Assembly: GCA_018401955.1 (NCBI GenBank)
Contig: JAGYJT010000032.1
Span: 1-33,210, forward strand
DNA: 33,210 bases
Direction of reading: 5' to 3'
From: Chitinophagales bacterium
GTDB taxonomy: Bacteria > Bacteroidota > Bacteroidia > Chitinophagales > CAIOSU01
Shown here piece by piece: positions 18,701-26,437 of this stretch (positions are counted from its first letter, which is position 1; every line of letters begins with the position of its first letter). The notes under the pieces are model-generated. The model did no database searches. It saw only the letters and a program-made list of their open reading frames with translations, and was not told the origin of the DNA. The position numbers and the translations under genes were made by a program.

Positions 18701-19269
18701 CTAAATCCAACCGCTTCGGCTACTACTTCTTTCACCTCGGGTACCATGCGTTGCAAAGGCCTTCTATGCCTGCTTTAAGGGTCATGGTGCTACTGGGGCA
18801 GCCGCTGCAAGATCCCTGCATTACCAGGCTTACCACCCCATCGTTAAACGACTTGAAGATGATGTTGCCACCATCCCATTTCAACGGCAGGTTTTACAAA
18901 CTTATCCAGCGTAGCTACTATGCGTTGCTCCAACTCAGTATAAGGTTAGGGGTCTACTTGGGTAGCCTCCCTTCAGCCATTGGGCAAGTACGGGCTTCTC
19001 TTCAGTAACCCAAGCACGTAAAAAGTCGCGCATAGGCGGTATTACCTCCAATCCACTCAAACTCGGGTCTTTGGTAATGGTTACAAAGTTGGCCGATATA
19101 TAACACCCTTTACGTAAAGGCAACTCAAACAAAGCCTTTGGTAGCGGCTCTTCTTGCGACGATTCCGCATCCCCTGAAATCGGCATTACGCTCTTTGCTC
19201 AACATGCGGCTCACAAACTTCAGCGAGTCTGGGTTGGGGGTGTATTCGGTAAATATTTCGATAGTTCAT
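18701..19269 (-). pseudogene. NifU-family iron-sulfur scaffold protein, frame-broken (probable sequence errors)
   Basis: Pieces on the minus strand in different frames assemble in order into a NifU/Nfu-family protein. They are a start ATG at 19269 followed by IEIFTEYTPNPDSLKFVS and RMLSKERNADF; then, in a second frame, GDAESSQEEPLPKALFELPL, YISANFVTITKDPS and PPMRDFLRAW; then a C-terminal NifU domain with GSCSGCPSSTMTLKAGIEG and, after another shift, RMVPEVKEVVAEAVG. The CxxC of CSGCPSS is the cluster-binding motif, so the protein would carry Fe-S clusters to target proteins in the cytoplasm. One break is a missing base in a T-run (CTTTG where CTTTTG restores the frame). Every expected segment is present, so a real intact gene with consensus errors is more likely than decay. 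Confidence 0.8.
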
Positions 19270-19283
19270 GTAGGTAGATATCA

Positions 19284-19363
19284 GATATGAAATGACAAAT
19301 GAGAAACACCATCAAGACGGGATTAGTTTACTATACCATCTTTTGTTTGTCATCTCTCATCTC
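19284..19363. repeat. Imperfect inverted repeat between glyS and the NifU-like gene
   Basis: The left arm (19284-19312, containing GAAATGACAAATGAGAAACA) is imperfectly complementary to the right arm (19335-19363, containing TTTTGTTTGTCATCTCTCAT). The right arm covers the glyS stop codon. It could form a terminator-like stem for glyS, or be a degenerate purine-rich tandem of the GAGATGAGAGATGACAAA type. Confidence 0.5.
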
Positions 19364-20891
19364 TTATTTGTAATTTTAAAGTAGGTGTTTCCACCCACTT
19401 TCTTAGCCACAATCGCTTCAGACTATCCTATAGCTACGCGCTCTTGGGCCTAATGGTGTCACGGTCGCGGATGGTAACAGTGTTATCCTCCAGCGTTTGG
19501 TGGTCAATGGTGATGCAATATGGTGTACCCAAAGCATCTTGACGGCGGTAGCGCTTACCAATGCTTGTCCTTCTCGTCGTAAAACAACTGATGGTCGTAT
19601 TTGAGCCATCCATTATCTCACGGGCTTTCTCTGGTAGGCCATCTTTTTCATCAGCAGCAACACTGCCACCTTAATTGGGGCTAAGTTGGCTGTAGCTCAA
19701 TACCACACGGGTTTCGCCATTCTCCAAAGTCTCTTCTTTGTAGCTGTTGCACATTACGGAAAAGGTACGTTAAAAGGCCTACTGAGTTTCAACCCACATA
19801 TGGTACGTAGTGCTCGTTAATTTCTGGGTCGAAGTAGCGAAGCTTTTTACCGCTGTGCTCTTCGTGGCTCTTCAAGTCAAAATCCGGTACGAGTGTATAC
19901 CTTCCATTTCCTTAAATCCGGGATATTCAAAACTCGATATCAACGGCAGCATTGGCGTAGTGGGCGGTTTTAAGGTGGTCGTGGTAGCGCAATTTTCTTC
20001 GCCAAAGCCAAAGGCTCTGTGCCACTTCATCGCGCATCTTTCCAGTAGTTGTACCACTTCATTTCCTCACCTGGGCGCACGAAAATTGCATCTCCATTTG
20101 CTCAAACTCACGGGTACGGAAGATAAACTGGCGCGCTACAATCTCGTTACGGAATGCCTTACCCACCTGTGCAATACCAAACGGTATGCGCTGGCGGCGT
20201 GTTCAATACGTTCAAAAAGTTAACGAAGATACCCTGTGCGGTTTCTGGGCGCAGGTATATGGTAGATGCCTCATCGGCCACCGAACCCAATTGGGTACTG
20301 AACGCAAAGGTTAAACTGACGTACATCCGTCCCAGTTGCGGGTACCGCTTATTGGGCAAGCAATGTCAAGGTCAACAATAATTTGTTTGATTTCAACCAT
20401 ATCGCCCGCCTCCAGAGCCGCTTTAAAACGCGTCTCTATCTCGTCCATTTTGGCTTGGTTGCGCAAAATGTTGGGGTTGGTGGCTCGGAACTGAACTTCG
20501 TCAAGGCATCGCCAAAAAGCGCTTTTGGGCCTTCTCTACTTCTTTGTTGTTCTTTTGGCGGTACTTCTCTACGTCCTCAATCAACACATCAGCAGGTAGC
20601 GTTTTTGCTATCCTTGTTATCAATCAATGGGTCGTTAAAAGCATCTACGTGTCCGCTGGCTTTCAAGTGGTGGGGTATAAATATGGCAGAGTCAAGCCCA
20701 ACAATATTTTCGTGCATTTTGCCCATCGCTTTCCACCAAAAGTCTTGGATGTTCTTTTTCAGCTCTATGCCGTATGGGCCATAGTCGTACACGGCACCCA
20801 GACCGTCATAAATTTCGCTTGAAGGGAAGATAAATCCGTACTCCTTACTGTGGGAGACAATGTTCTTAAACAAATCGTCTTGCTGGCTCAT
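19357..20891 (-). pseudogene. glyS: Glycyl-tRNA synthetase (single-chain type), frame-broken (probable sequence errors)
   Basis: The whole 1535-bp length matches a single-chain class II GlyRS of about 505-511 residues, which charges tRNA-Gly. In order on the minus strand: MSQQDDLFKNIVSHSKEYGF and YDYGPYGIELKKNIQDFWW from the ATG at 20891; [38 protein letters not shown] and [14 protein letters not shown] (about 20210-20300); [15 protein letters not shown], the motif 2 region; [30 protein letters not shown]; and NTYFKI before the stop. At least six frame changes are needed, several in homopolymers (TTTTT for TTT in the KRF-GDA segment, TTTT for TTTTT after EMQF). Because GlyRS is essential and no segment is missing, sequencing error is the likely cause. 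Confidence 0.9.
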
Positions 20892-20896
20892 GGGCG

Positions 20897-20904
20897 CAAA
20901 GATA
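20897..20904 (-). promoter_or_regulatory. -7 promoter element of glyS
   Basis: On the minus strand TATCTTTG matches TAnnTTTG exactly and ends only six bases before the glyS ATG. Transcription would then begin at or next to the start codon, implying a leaderless or near-leaderless mRNA. The same octamer precedes serS and the beta-barrel gene. Confidence 0.5.
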
Positions 20905-20910
20905 AATATT

Positions 20911-20942
20911 GTAGTCCATAGTCCATGGTCGATAGTCGATGG
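20911..20942. repeat. GTCCATAGTCGAT-type quasi-tandem repeat
   Basis: Consecutive variants of a ~7-10 base unit (TAGTCCATAGTCCATGG, then TCGATAGTCGATGG) lie upstream of glyS. The remaining bases to 21057 hold a small GC hairpin (CTCGCC..GGCGAG, about 20985-21000) and no gene. Confidence 0.6.
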
Positions 20943-21057
20943 AAAAAATCAAAGTGAAGAGTAATTTAAGATTAACAGCTTGTCTCGCCTCGGGCGAGGA
21001 AGTACGATTTACGATTGGGCAGAAGGTAAAAGGGAACTTTAAACAGCATATACAAGC

Positions 21058-21969
21058 TCAAATTTCATCCACTAATTCACGTGCCGATTTTAACTTAACT
21101 TTCCCTTCCTTAGCAAGGTTAACTTGTTCAATAGCCTCTTTTAATCCAGCCAAACCATCATTTTTTGGTGTTTTCAACTTCCAACTAAACTTATTGGCTA
21201 TCTGCTCGGGCAGCAGGGGGTGCACCATTTGCCCTAGGTAGTTTTTCGGGAAATCTTCTTTAATGCCGAACTTTTCGGGTTCATGGTCGGGGCAGGTGTA
21301 CGTGCCGAAGAGAATGTCCATTAATGGCGAGATGTTAGCGTAGTTACCCGCATCGCGGTCGAGGTCATGGTGCCAATGGTGCAGCTCGGGAGCGCCTATT
21401 AGCATACGGAGCGGCCCTATCGGCAGCCGCACATTGGAGTGGATGTATATGGCCCAAATACCCCTGAAGGCCACCAGCCCAGCTATGGAAGCTAACGGAA
21501 AACCCATCAACACCGCAGGTAGGTTAATAAGCCCAATGGTATAAATGGAATCGAGAGGATGCTCTCTATGGGCTGCCAGCCAATCGAGGTGCTCGGCGCT
21601 GTGGTGTACTTTATGGAAACGCCATAAAAAGCCCACTTTGTGCTGTAAGCGATGACCCCAGTATATCAAGAAGTCGCTGAGCACTATCATTTCTATTACT
21701 TGCAGCCACCAAGGTTGTGCTGCGACCATAGCCCTGAAGCCTTGCGGAACAGTACCAAATATCTGCTCGCCACCGAGGCTTATAACCCAAGTAACCAAAC
21801 CACCCCAAAGCAGGTATTGCCCCAAGAAAAAGCATAAATCTAGCACCCAGTGGGGTCTAAAGAACCTTTGCCCTTTTTTTGCTGGGAACACTTTTTCCAT
21901 AGGTAGAAAGACCAGTACCAAAAAGATGAAACTGATGCCGGTAGCGTTTAAGTAACTTATCCATTCCAT
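21058..21969 (-). CDS. Sterol desaturase / fatty acid hydroxylase superfamily membrane protein
   Basis: Encodes 303 residues with about five hydrophobic helices. The di-iron histidine clusters of this superfamily are complete: His106-x3-His110 (HRLQH), His119-x2-His122-His123 (HKVHH), and His197-His198-x-His200-His201 (ELHHWHH), with additional His134, His137 and His177. The enzyme should therefore use O2 and a non-haem di-iron centre at the membrane face to hydroxylate or desaturate a lipid; the substrate (fatty acid, carotenoid or sterol-like) cannot be told. The last ~70 residues (KFGIKEDFPKNYLGQMVHPL onwards) form a soluble tail. Its ATG at 21969 is six bases below the stop of the gene at 21976-22611, so the two are probably cotranscribed. 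Confidence 0.92.
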   Translation of the reverse strand: MEWISYLNATGISFIFLVLVFLPMEKVFPAKKGQRFFRPHWVLDLCFFLGQYLLWGGLVTWVISLGGEQIFGTVPQGFRAMVAAQPWWLQVIEMIVLSDFLIYWGHRLQHKVGFLWRFHKVHHSAEHLDWLAAHREHPLDSIYTIGLINLPAVLMGFPLASIAGLVAFRGIWAIYIHSNVRLPIGPLRMLIGAPELHHWHHDLDRDAGNYANISPLMDILFGTYTCPDHEPEKFGIKEDFPKNYLGQMVHPLLPEQIANKFSWKLKTPKNDGLAGLKEAIEQVNLAKEGKVKLKSARELVDEI

Positions 21970-21975
21970 ATAAGC

Positions 21976-22611
21976 CTAAGGGTTTCTCCATTTAAGTTTA
22001 ATGGAATCTAACAAGAAGTATTGATGGTTGTCATTAGGTTTATGGAGACCAAACTTCTTAAACGAGTATGGGATATAATCTTCAGGGTTAAGTACTATAA
22101 ATGATTTAGAACTGGAGATTAAATCACTTTTGGGAAAGCGAGTAGTTGGGGGTGCTAGCGGCTTTTTGTATGCTGCCAGCGTATCAATTTGACTAACTTC
22201 TGATGAATCAAGTTTATGGCGCCAAAGGCTATCATGATAACTAATAACGGTGATAACTGGCGTAGCAACTACCAATGATTTTGAGCTAGCCATGAAGTGC
22301 CAAACATCCTTTCTCTGCATTCTGCGGCCTTGGTAAATTACAGAATCCAAAGGGTGTGCTTTCAATAGCTCCGCACGGTCTACAGGTTCGGTTTGAAAGA
22401 AATCTAAATCAATTTGGGAGAGGTTATTTGGCGCAATAGGGGAGTCAATTTCATAACCTACACTATTGAGAGCAAGAGTTGGGTTATAAGGCCTAGTGTT
22501 GCTGAGTTTGCCAAAATCAAGCCAGCCCGCCCTAAACAGCACAAAGCCAAGCATTAATCCTATAAAAAGACTAATGGTTATGCCTTTGATTAAGAAGTTT
22601 GGCTGATTCAT
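21976..22611 (-). CDS. Membrane-anchored protein with two SSKS motifs
   Basis: Encodes 211 residues from the ATG at 22611; an ATG 11 codons upstream is possible but the chosen one follows AAGGGCACCG. Residues 9-28 (IKGITISLFIGLMLGFVLFR) form one membrane helix and the rest is polar and periplasmic or cytoplasmic. Two short similar segments stand out, SSKSLVVATPV and SSKSFIVLNPED. I associate SSKS-type motifs with small Bacteroidota membrane proteins of unknown function. Between them is a conserved-looking stretch, HPLDSVIYQGRRMQRKDVWH. It sits directly upstream of the di-iron hydroxylase, which suggests related jobs. No enzyme family recognised. Confidence 0.75.
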   Translation of the reverse strand: MNQPNFLIKGITISLFIGLMLGFVLFRAGWLDFGKLSNTRPYNPTLALNSVGYEIDSPIAPNNLSQIDLDFFQTEPVDRAELLKAHPLDSVIYQGRRMQRKDVWHFMASSKSLVVATPVITVISYHDSLWRHKLDSSEVSQIDTLAAYKKPLAPPTTRFPKSDLISSSKSFIVLNPEDYIPYSFKKFGLHKPNDNHQYFLLDSIKLKWRNP

Positions 22612-22807
22612 CGGTGCCCTTTTTATGCCTTCGTTAAGATACAAAACGCCTTTATCGTTTGTATATTATAGATGGTTAAAAAACGTTATCAACCTACCGC
22701 ATTGGGTGATGTTCCAGTTGCTGACTGGGTATATTAACACCACAAGTCACAGGCTTGAGGTAGCCAAATTGAAGTTGACCCCTAGTGTTTAAAGTTTGTA
22801 GAACATT

Positions 22808-22870
22808 CGTACCTCGTAAATCGTACTTCGTACCTTTGTCTTGATACTTGCTACTCATTACTTGATACTT
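22808..22870. repeat. CGTACTTCGTACC / CTTGATACTT quasi-tandem repeats running into recX
   Basis: CGTACCTCG, CGTACTTCG and CGTACC repeat at 22808-22834, followed by two copies of CTTGATACTT (about 22840-22849 and 22861-22870) separated by GCTACTCATTA. The second pair lies inside the recX reading frame and supplies its only available start codons. Confidence 0.55.
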
Positions 22871-23317
22871 ACGGAAGCCATATCAAAACTAGAAGCATAC
22901 TGCGCCTATCAAGAGCGCTGCGAGCAAGAGGTGCGCAACAAGCTGGCTAAGCTTACCGTGCCCATGGAAATGCACGCTGAGGTGTTTCAATACCTTCGTG
23001 AGCAAGGGTTTTTGGACGATGCACGGTTTGCCAAAACCTACGCCCGCAGCAAGCTGCGCATCAAAAAGTGGGGCAAAATGAAGATTGTGCAAGGCCTAAA
23101 GATAAAGGGACTGAAAGAGCCGCACATCAGCAACGCCATAAAGGCACTTGATTGGGACGATTACTACGAAACCATACGCACTTTGCTTGAGCAAAAGAAC
23201 CGCCTACTGAAAGAACCTGAGGGCTACCTGCGCCAGCAAAAGCTGGTAAAGTTTGTGGTAGGCAAGGGATTTGAACCCCACTTGGTTTGGGAGGTGTTGA
23301 AAGAGGACCCCCAATAA
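22841..23317 (+). CDS. recX: RecX-family recombination regulator
   Basis: Encodes 158 residues from TTG at 22841, or 151 from TTG at 22862. No in-frame ATG exists between the upstream stop (22817) and the conserved part. RecX binds RecA filaments and limits recombination. The family pattern is visible as three-helix repeats: ISKLEAYCAYQERCEQEVRNKL, then YLREQGFLDDARFAKTYARSK (the FLDD.RFA..Y...K signature) with WGKMKIVQGLKIKGL, then a C-terminal repeat LVKFVVGKGFEPHLVWEVL. The conserved AYQERCEQEVRNKL start makes the 22862 TTG attractive, since family members begin near this point. No recA neighbour is present. The terminator that follows has its T-tract on the opposite strand. Confidence 0.88.
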   Translation: MILATHYLILTEAISKLEAYCAYQERCEQEVRNKLAKLTVPMEMHAEVFQYLREQGFLDDARFAKTYARSKLRIKKWGKMKIVQGLKIKGLKEPHISNAIKALDWDDYYETIRTLLEQKNRLLKEPEGYLRQQKLVKFVVGKGFEPHLVWEVLKEDPQ

Positions 23318-23319
23318 AA

Positions 23320-23346
23320 AAGGGGCCACCTTGCGGCAGCCCCTTG
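23320..23346 (-). terminator. Terminator of the beta-barrel gene
   Basis: AAGGGGC (23320-23326) pairs with GCCCCTT (23339-23345). Read on the minus strand the stem is followed by TTTTTTATTG, so it terminates the outer-membrane gene transcribed toward it. It begins three bases beyond the recX stop and may act in both directions. Confidence 0.7.
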
Positions 23347-23373
23347 GTATGTAGTAGGTAATGGCTGATTATC

Positions 23374-24049
23374 TTACAGGCAATACATAGATAAAACCAA
23401 GTTCAACACCACCGGTTACGTTGCGGGTTACCTCACGATCAGCCGCACCTGGCTGTGTCAACAGAAGGCAGAATCTTTATCTTCGGCATCGAAACCAATG
23501 CACCATCGAAACGTAAGCCAGCATGGATTTTGAAATTTTCGTGAACATTAAAGCCTAAGCCAAAACCAAGCACTATTCCAAAGTTTAGACTTTTGTAAGA
23601 GTCTTTAATATCCAGTTGGGCCAATTAACAGGTATGTCGTCTTCTGCAGATAGTAACAGGCCAAACTGTGGATATTAGGTACCTTGGAGGTAAACTACTT
23701 CGTCAGTGGTATTAAAGTGCAATAAAACAGGTATTTTAAGGTATTTTAAGCTTCTCATACCTTCAAATTCAACACCTGCAACTGTAGATTTATATCCTTG
23801 TCCTTGGCTTGAGTAAAGTATATCGGCACCTAAACCAAAGCCATCTGTAAAATGGTAATTGACAGTTGCGCCAACCATATATCCAAAAGTGGACCTATAG
23901 TCAAATCGACCTCCTTCATCAGAGTCGCTGCTATTAAACATCCATGTAGAAATAGGGGTAACTTTTAAACCGGCATGCAATCCTTTTTGAGCGAAAGCCG
24001 CTGGCATCATCAATATAAAAGCCGCAGCAATCAAAACTAACTTTTTCAT
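23374..24049 (-). pseudogene. Outer-membrane beta-barrel protein (porin-like), frame-broken (probable sequence errors)
   Basis: The frame from 24049 gives a signal peptide MKKLVLIAAAFILMMPAAFA, then KGLHAGLKVTPISTWMF and alternating beta strands (FGYMVGATVNYHFTDGFGLG, ADILYSSQGQGYK), typical of the ~220-residue outer-membrane beta-barrel (PF13568-like) proteins of Bacteroidota. It stops early at 23675. The rest is present in other frames: YPQFGLLLSAEDDIPVN, then AQLDIKDSYKSLNFGIVLG and FKIHAGLRFD, and finally TGGVELGFIYVLPVR before a stop at 23374, ending in the barrel's usual aromatic strand. Three or more indels are needed. All strands are present, so an intact gene with local errors is likelier than a pseudogene. 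Confidence 0.8.
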
Positions 24050-24077
24050 TGTGGTTGATTTAGTATGATATAATGGC

Positions 24078-24085
24078 CAAAGATA
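24078..24085 (-). promoter_or_regulatory. -7 promoter element of the beta-barrel gene
   Basis: TATCTTTG on the minus strand matches TAnnTTTG exactly, 28 bases before the ATG at 24049. No good TTTG is found at the -33 distance, though TGTTAG lies nearby. Confidence 0.5.
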
Positions 24086-24145
24086 GATATTTTTAGGAGG
24101 TAAAAGTCTAACATACCCCGCGGTGCAAAATAAAATAACCTCATT

Positions 24146-25903
24146 TTGAGAACTTTTTTCCTACTTTTTTCCATTTCCACCATTTTTTCGGTCGCCATTT
24201 CGCCAGCCGTGGCCGGAAACAGTGATAATGCCCTCAAACACATACTCTCTGGCAATTTTGATAAGGCCCGAACTTACCTTGAAAAAGGGCTAAACAAGGA
24301 CAGTACCGACTATGCTATACACTACCTATGGTCTCAATTTTACCACACCGGCGACAATCCTGCCAAAAACGTTGATAGTGCTTACTTTCATCTTAAAACA
24401 GCCATGGCGGCGCTTGATAGTACGATTAAACCCAAAGTGGTGCAGAAAAACGCTTATTTGGGCATTCGGCCTTATAACATGCACCAAATGATGCACCAAA
24501 TTACGGCACAGGCCTATAAAATTGCCGATAGCGTAAATACCGTTGAAGGTTGGGAGCACTTTATTACCTTATATCCGCACTCGCCTAATTTTGAGGAGGC
24601 GGTAGCCAAGCGCAACAATGAAGCCTTTAAAGCGGCCAAAGAATCGTTTACATACGAGAGCTTTAAACAGTTTTTGGAGCAGTATCCCAATGCCGACCAG
24701 CTGCCTGAGGCACTTAAGCTATACGAAAGCTTGCTATACCAAGAGCTTACCAAAAGTGGCACTTGGCAGGCTTACCAAGATTTTACCATAAAGCACCCTG
24801 AGAGTAGTTACTACAATGAGGCCAAAGAGAAATATGAGCGCCTGTTTTATGAAGAAATGACCAGCGGTGGCTCGTTGCAAGATTATATGGATTTTACGGC
24901 CAAATACCCAAACAGCCCATATGCCGCCGACGCTGAGGATAAGGTTTATGAAATTGAAACGCGCAACAAGAGCATACTTGAGTATACCAACTTTGTGAGC
25001 CGCTACCCACGCAACCGCAACGTTGGCAGGGCCTGGGAAGACTTATATGATGCCTACAACTTATCGCGCACCAAAGAGCAACTGGAACGGTTTAAGCACC
25101 TGTTTCCTAACTATCCCAATCAAAACCAGTTGGAAGAAGACCTGCGCTTTGCCAATATGGAAATACGGATTGACGAAGTTGGGGGTTTGTTTGGCTACGT
25201 GGATAGCTTAACAGGGCAGGTAATTGTTCCGGCAGTATATCCTGATGCTTATCCTTTTTCGGAGGGATTGGCCGTGGTGGCACTGGAGGTTTGCGATGAT
25301 AGTTGCCGATATGGCTACATTGACCCAAAGGGTAGCATTATAATACCCGCCCGATACAGTGAGGCTGGCCCGTTTACAGAGGGGATGGCCCTAGTGGCCC
25401 TGGGTAATTGCGAAGAGGGCAAATGCAAATGGGGTTTTATTAATAGAAACGGCAAGGCGGTTATCCCTATTGAGTATGACGATGCCGTAGCTTTTAGTCA
25501 GGGCCTAGCAATGGTGCGCCGCGGCGGCAAGTATGGTTTTGTGAATAAACGGGGCCGCATAGCGGTTCCAATAAATTATGACGATGGTTACTCGTATAGC
25601 GATGGCCTGGCGGCAGTTAGGTTGGGCGACTTGTGGGGCTATATTGACCTTAAAGGTAAAATGGTAATAGCGCCGCAATTTAACCAAGTGCGTTCGTTTC
25701 ACGATGGGTTGGCCGCCGCCATTAACGAAGAAGGTAAATGGGGTTATATTGGCCTATCGGGTCATTGGTTGATTGAGCCGCAGTTTGATGCTGCCGATGC
25801 CTTTAACGAAGGCACCGCCAAAGTGCTCGTAAAACAGAAAAAGTCGGGCAAGTGGCAATCCGTTGAGCGGATGATTGATATGAGCGGTAAGTATGTGGAT
25901 TGA
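24146..25903 (+). CDS. Exported TPR-like and WG-repeat protein
   Basis: Encodes 585 residues beginning at TTG 24146; the upstream in-frame stop at 24131 leaves no ATG. Residues 1-23 are a signal peptide (ending ISPAVA). From about 30 to 335 there are helical TPR-like repeats, of which six share an F..xYPxS core (e.g. FITLYPHSPNFEEA, FLEQYPNADQLPEA, FTIKHPESSYYNEA, FTAKYPNSPYA). From about 348 onward lie six WG repeats, each near 'G.WGYID..G..VI.P.Y/FD....F.EGLA.V' (e.g. YGYIDPKGSIIIPARY, WGYIDLKGKMVIAPQF). Two loops carry close cysteine pairs, Cys383/Cys387 and Cys422/Cys427, likely disulfides. It is monocistronic and divergent from the barrel gene. Function unknown; a periplasmic or surface scaffold is plausible. 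Confidence 0.88.
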   Translation: MRTFFLLFSISTIFSVAISPAVAGNSDNALKHILSGNFDKARTYLEKGLNKDSTDYAIHYLWSQFYHTGDNPAKNVDSAYFHLKTAMAALDSTIKPKVVQKNAYLGIRPYNMHQMMHQITAQAYKIADSVNTVEGWEHFITLYPHSPNFEEAVAKRNNEAFKAAKESFTYESFKQFLEQYPNADQLPEALKLYESLLYQELTKSGTWQAYQDFTIKHPESSYYNEAKEKYERLFYEEMTSGGSLQDYMDFTAKYPNSPYAADAEDKVYEIETRNKSILEYTNFVSRYPRNRNVGRAWEDLYDAYNLSRTKEQLERFKHLFPNYPNQNQLEEDLRFANMEIRIDEVGGLFGYVDSLTGQVIVPAVYPDAYPFSEGLAVVALEVCDDSCRYGYIDPKGSIIIPARYSEAGPFTEGMALVALGNCEEGKCKWGFINRNGKAVIPIEYDDAVAFSQGLAMVRRGGKYGFVNKRGRIAVPINYDDGYSYSDGLAAVRLGDLWGYIDLKGKMVIAPQFNQVRSFHDGLAAAINEEGKWGYIGLSGHWLIEPQFDAADAFNEGTAKVLVKQKKSGKWQSVERMIDMSGKYVD

Positions 25904-25908
25904 AAAAG

Positions 25909-25944
25909 CCATGCGCCACTTGTAACAATACAAGTGGCGCATGG
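25909..25944. terminator. Bidirectional 16-bp stem terminator
   Basis: CCATGCGCCACTTGTA (25909-25924) pairs perfectly with TACAAGTGGCGCATGG (25929-25944) around an ACAA loop. Minus-strand transcripts then read CTTTTTC, a good T-tract for the small gene at 25969-26097. In the plus direction it begins just after the WG-repeat gene's stop, so it separates the convergent pair. Confidence 0.88.
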
Positions 25945-25968
25945 GGAGATTTTGAAAGCAAAACAATG

Positions 25969-26097
25969 CTATTCGCTTTCCCAATTATCAGGTCTTTCAT
26001 CTTCGCCCCGCGATTGCCAGTAAGCATCATTATTCTCGTTAAGTTGATTGGCATGATTGTCCAATTCTGCTTGGGTATACTCTCTGTCTTTGTCCAT
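25969..26097 (-). CDS. Small acidic protein, 42 residues
   Basis: Begins ATG at 26097 and ends TAG at 25969. The protein starts MDKDREYTQAELDNHANQLN and continues ENNDAYWQSRGEDERPDNW to a final ESE; it has 11 Asp/Glu-rich positions and no hydrophobic core. The pattern LDNHANQLNxNNxAYWQSRG looks evolutionarily constrained: I associate similar NHANQxNPNNxAY stretches with tiny Bacteroidota proteins of unknown function. It has its own perfect hairpin terminator 25 bases beyond the stop, which supports a real gene. It is too short for most gene callers. Confidence 0.75.
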   Translation of the reverse strand: MDKDREYTQAELDNHANQLNENNDAYWQSRGEDERPDNWESE

Positions 26098-26180
26098 TGT
26101 TACAGGTTTTTAGTTAATATTTAGATGTTTTATAAGAGTTGATAACATTCAGAGGATATTTATTCATTGAATTGATTGCC

Positions 26181-26437
26181 TCAATTGTTAGTCCCAATTT
26201 TTACCAAGCAGCTTTGAGATGTCAAAGTTGGATATCGTATTAGTTCTCTAGTCTGCTTTAGCCGTAGCTTTTTAAACCCAATTTCTTTAAAGGGTAAGGC
26301 AATTATCTGAGCTGATTTTTCATATTTATCCACTGCTCATCAGTCTATTTCTGGGCAGCAATACAATATCCATTTATTCAAAGTAGGCTTACTAATACCA
26401 TATTGGCTGCAATCTTACGTTTAGTATTATAAATCAT
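26181..26437 (-). pseudogene. Small helix-turn-helix protein, frame-broken
   Basis: On the minus strand, ATG at 26437 gives MIYNTKRKIAA; one base must be added for it to continue YGISKPTLNKWILYCCPEID. After two in-frame TGA codons the same frame resumes with DKYEKSAQIIALPFKEIGF and KKLRLKQTRELIRY, ending at a TGA at 26181. The string KRKIAA.YGISKPTLNKWI is a classic helix-turn-helix recognition motif, as in small DNA-binding or transposase-associated proteins. Restored, the protein would have about 86 residues. It lies in the error-prone patch, so whether it is intact in the cell is open. Confidence 0.45.

Noticed and set aside
17700..20900. A genuine pseudogene island or decaying mobile region
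   Set aside because: All parts of GlyRS and NifU remain in order with full length and homopolymer indels; sequencing error explains this better. Not excluded without reads.
20911..20942. A CRISPR-like repeat array upstream of glyS
   Set aside because: Units are 7-10 bases, contiguous and degenerate, without spacers.
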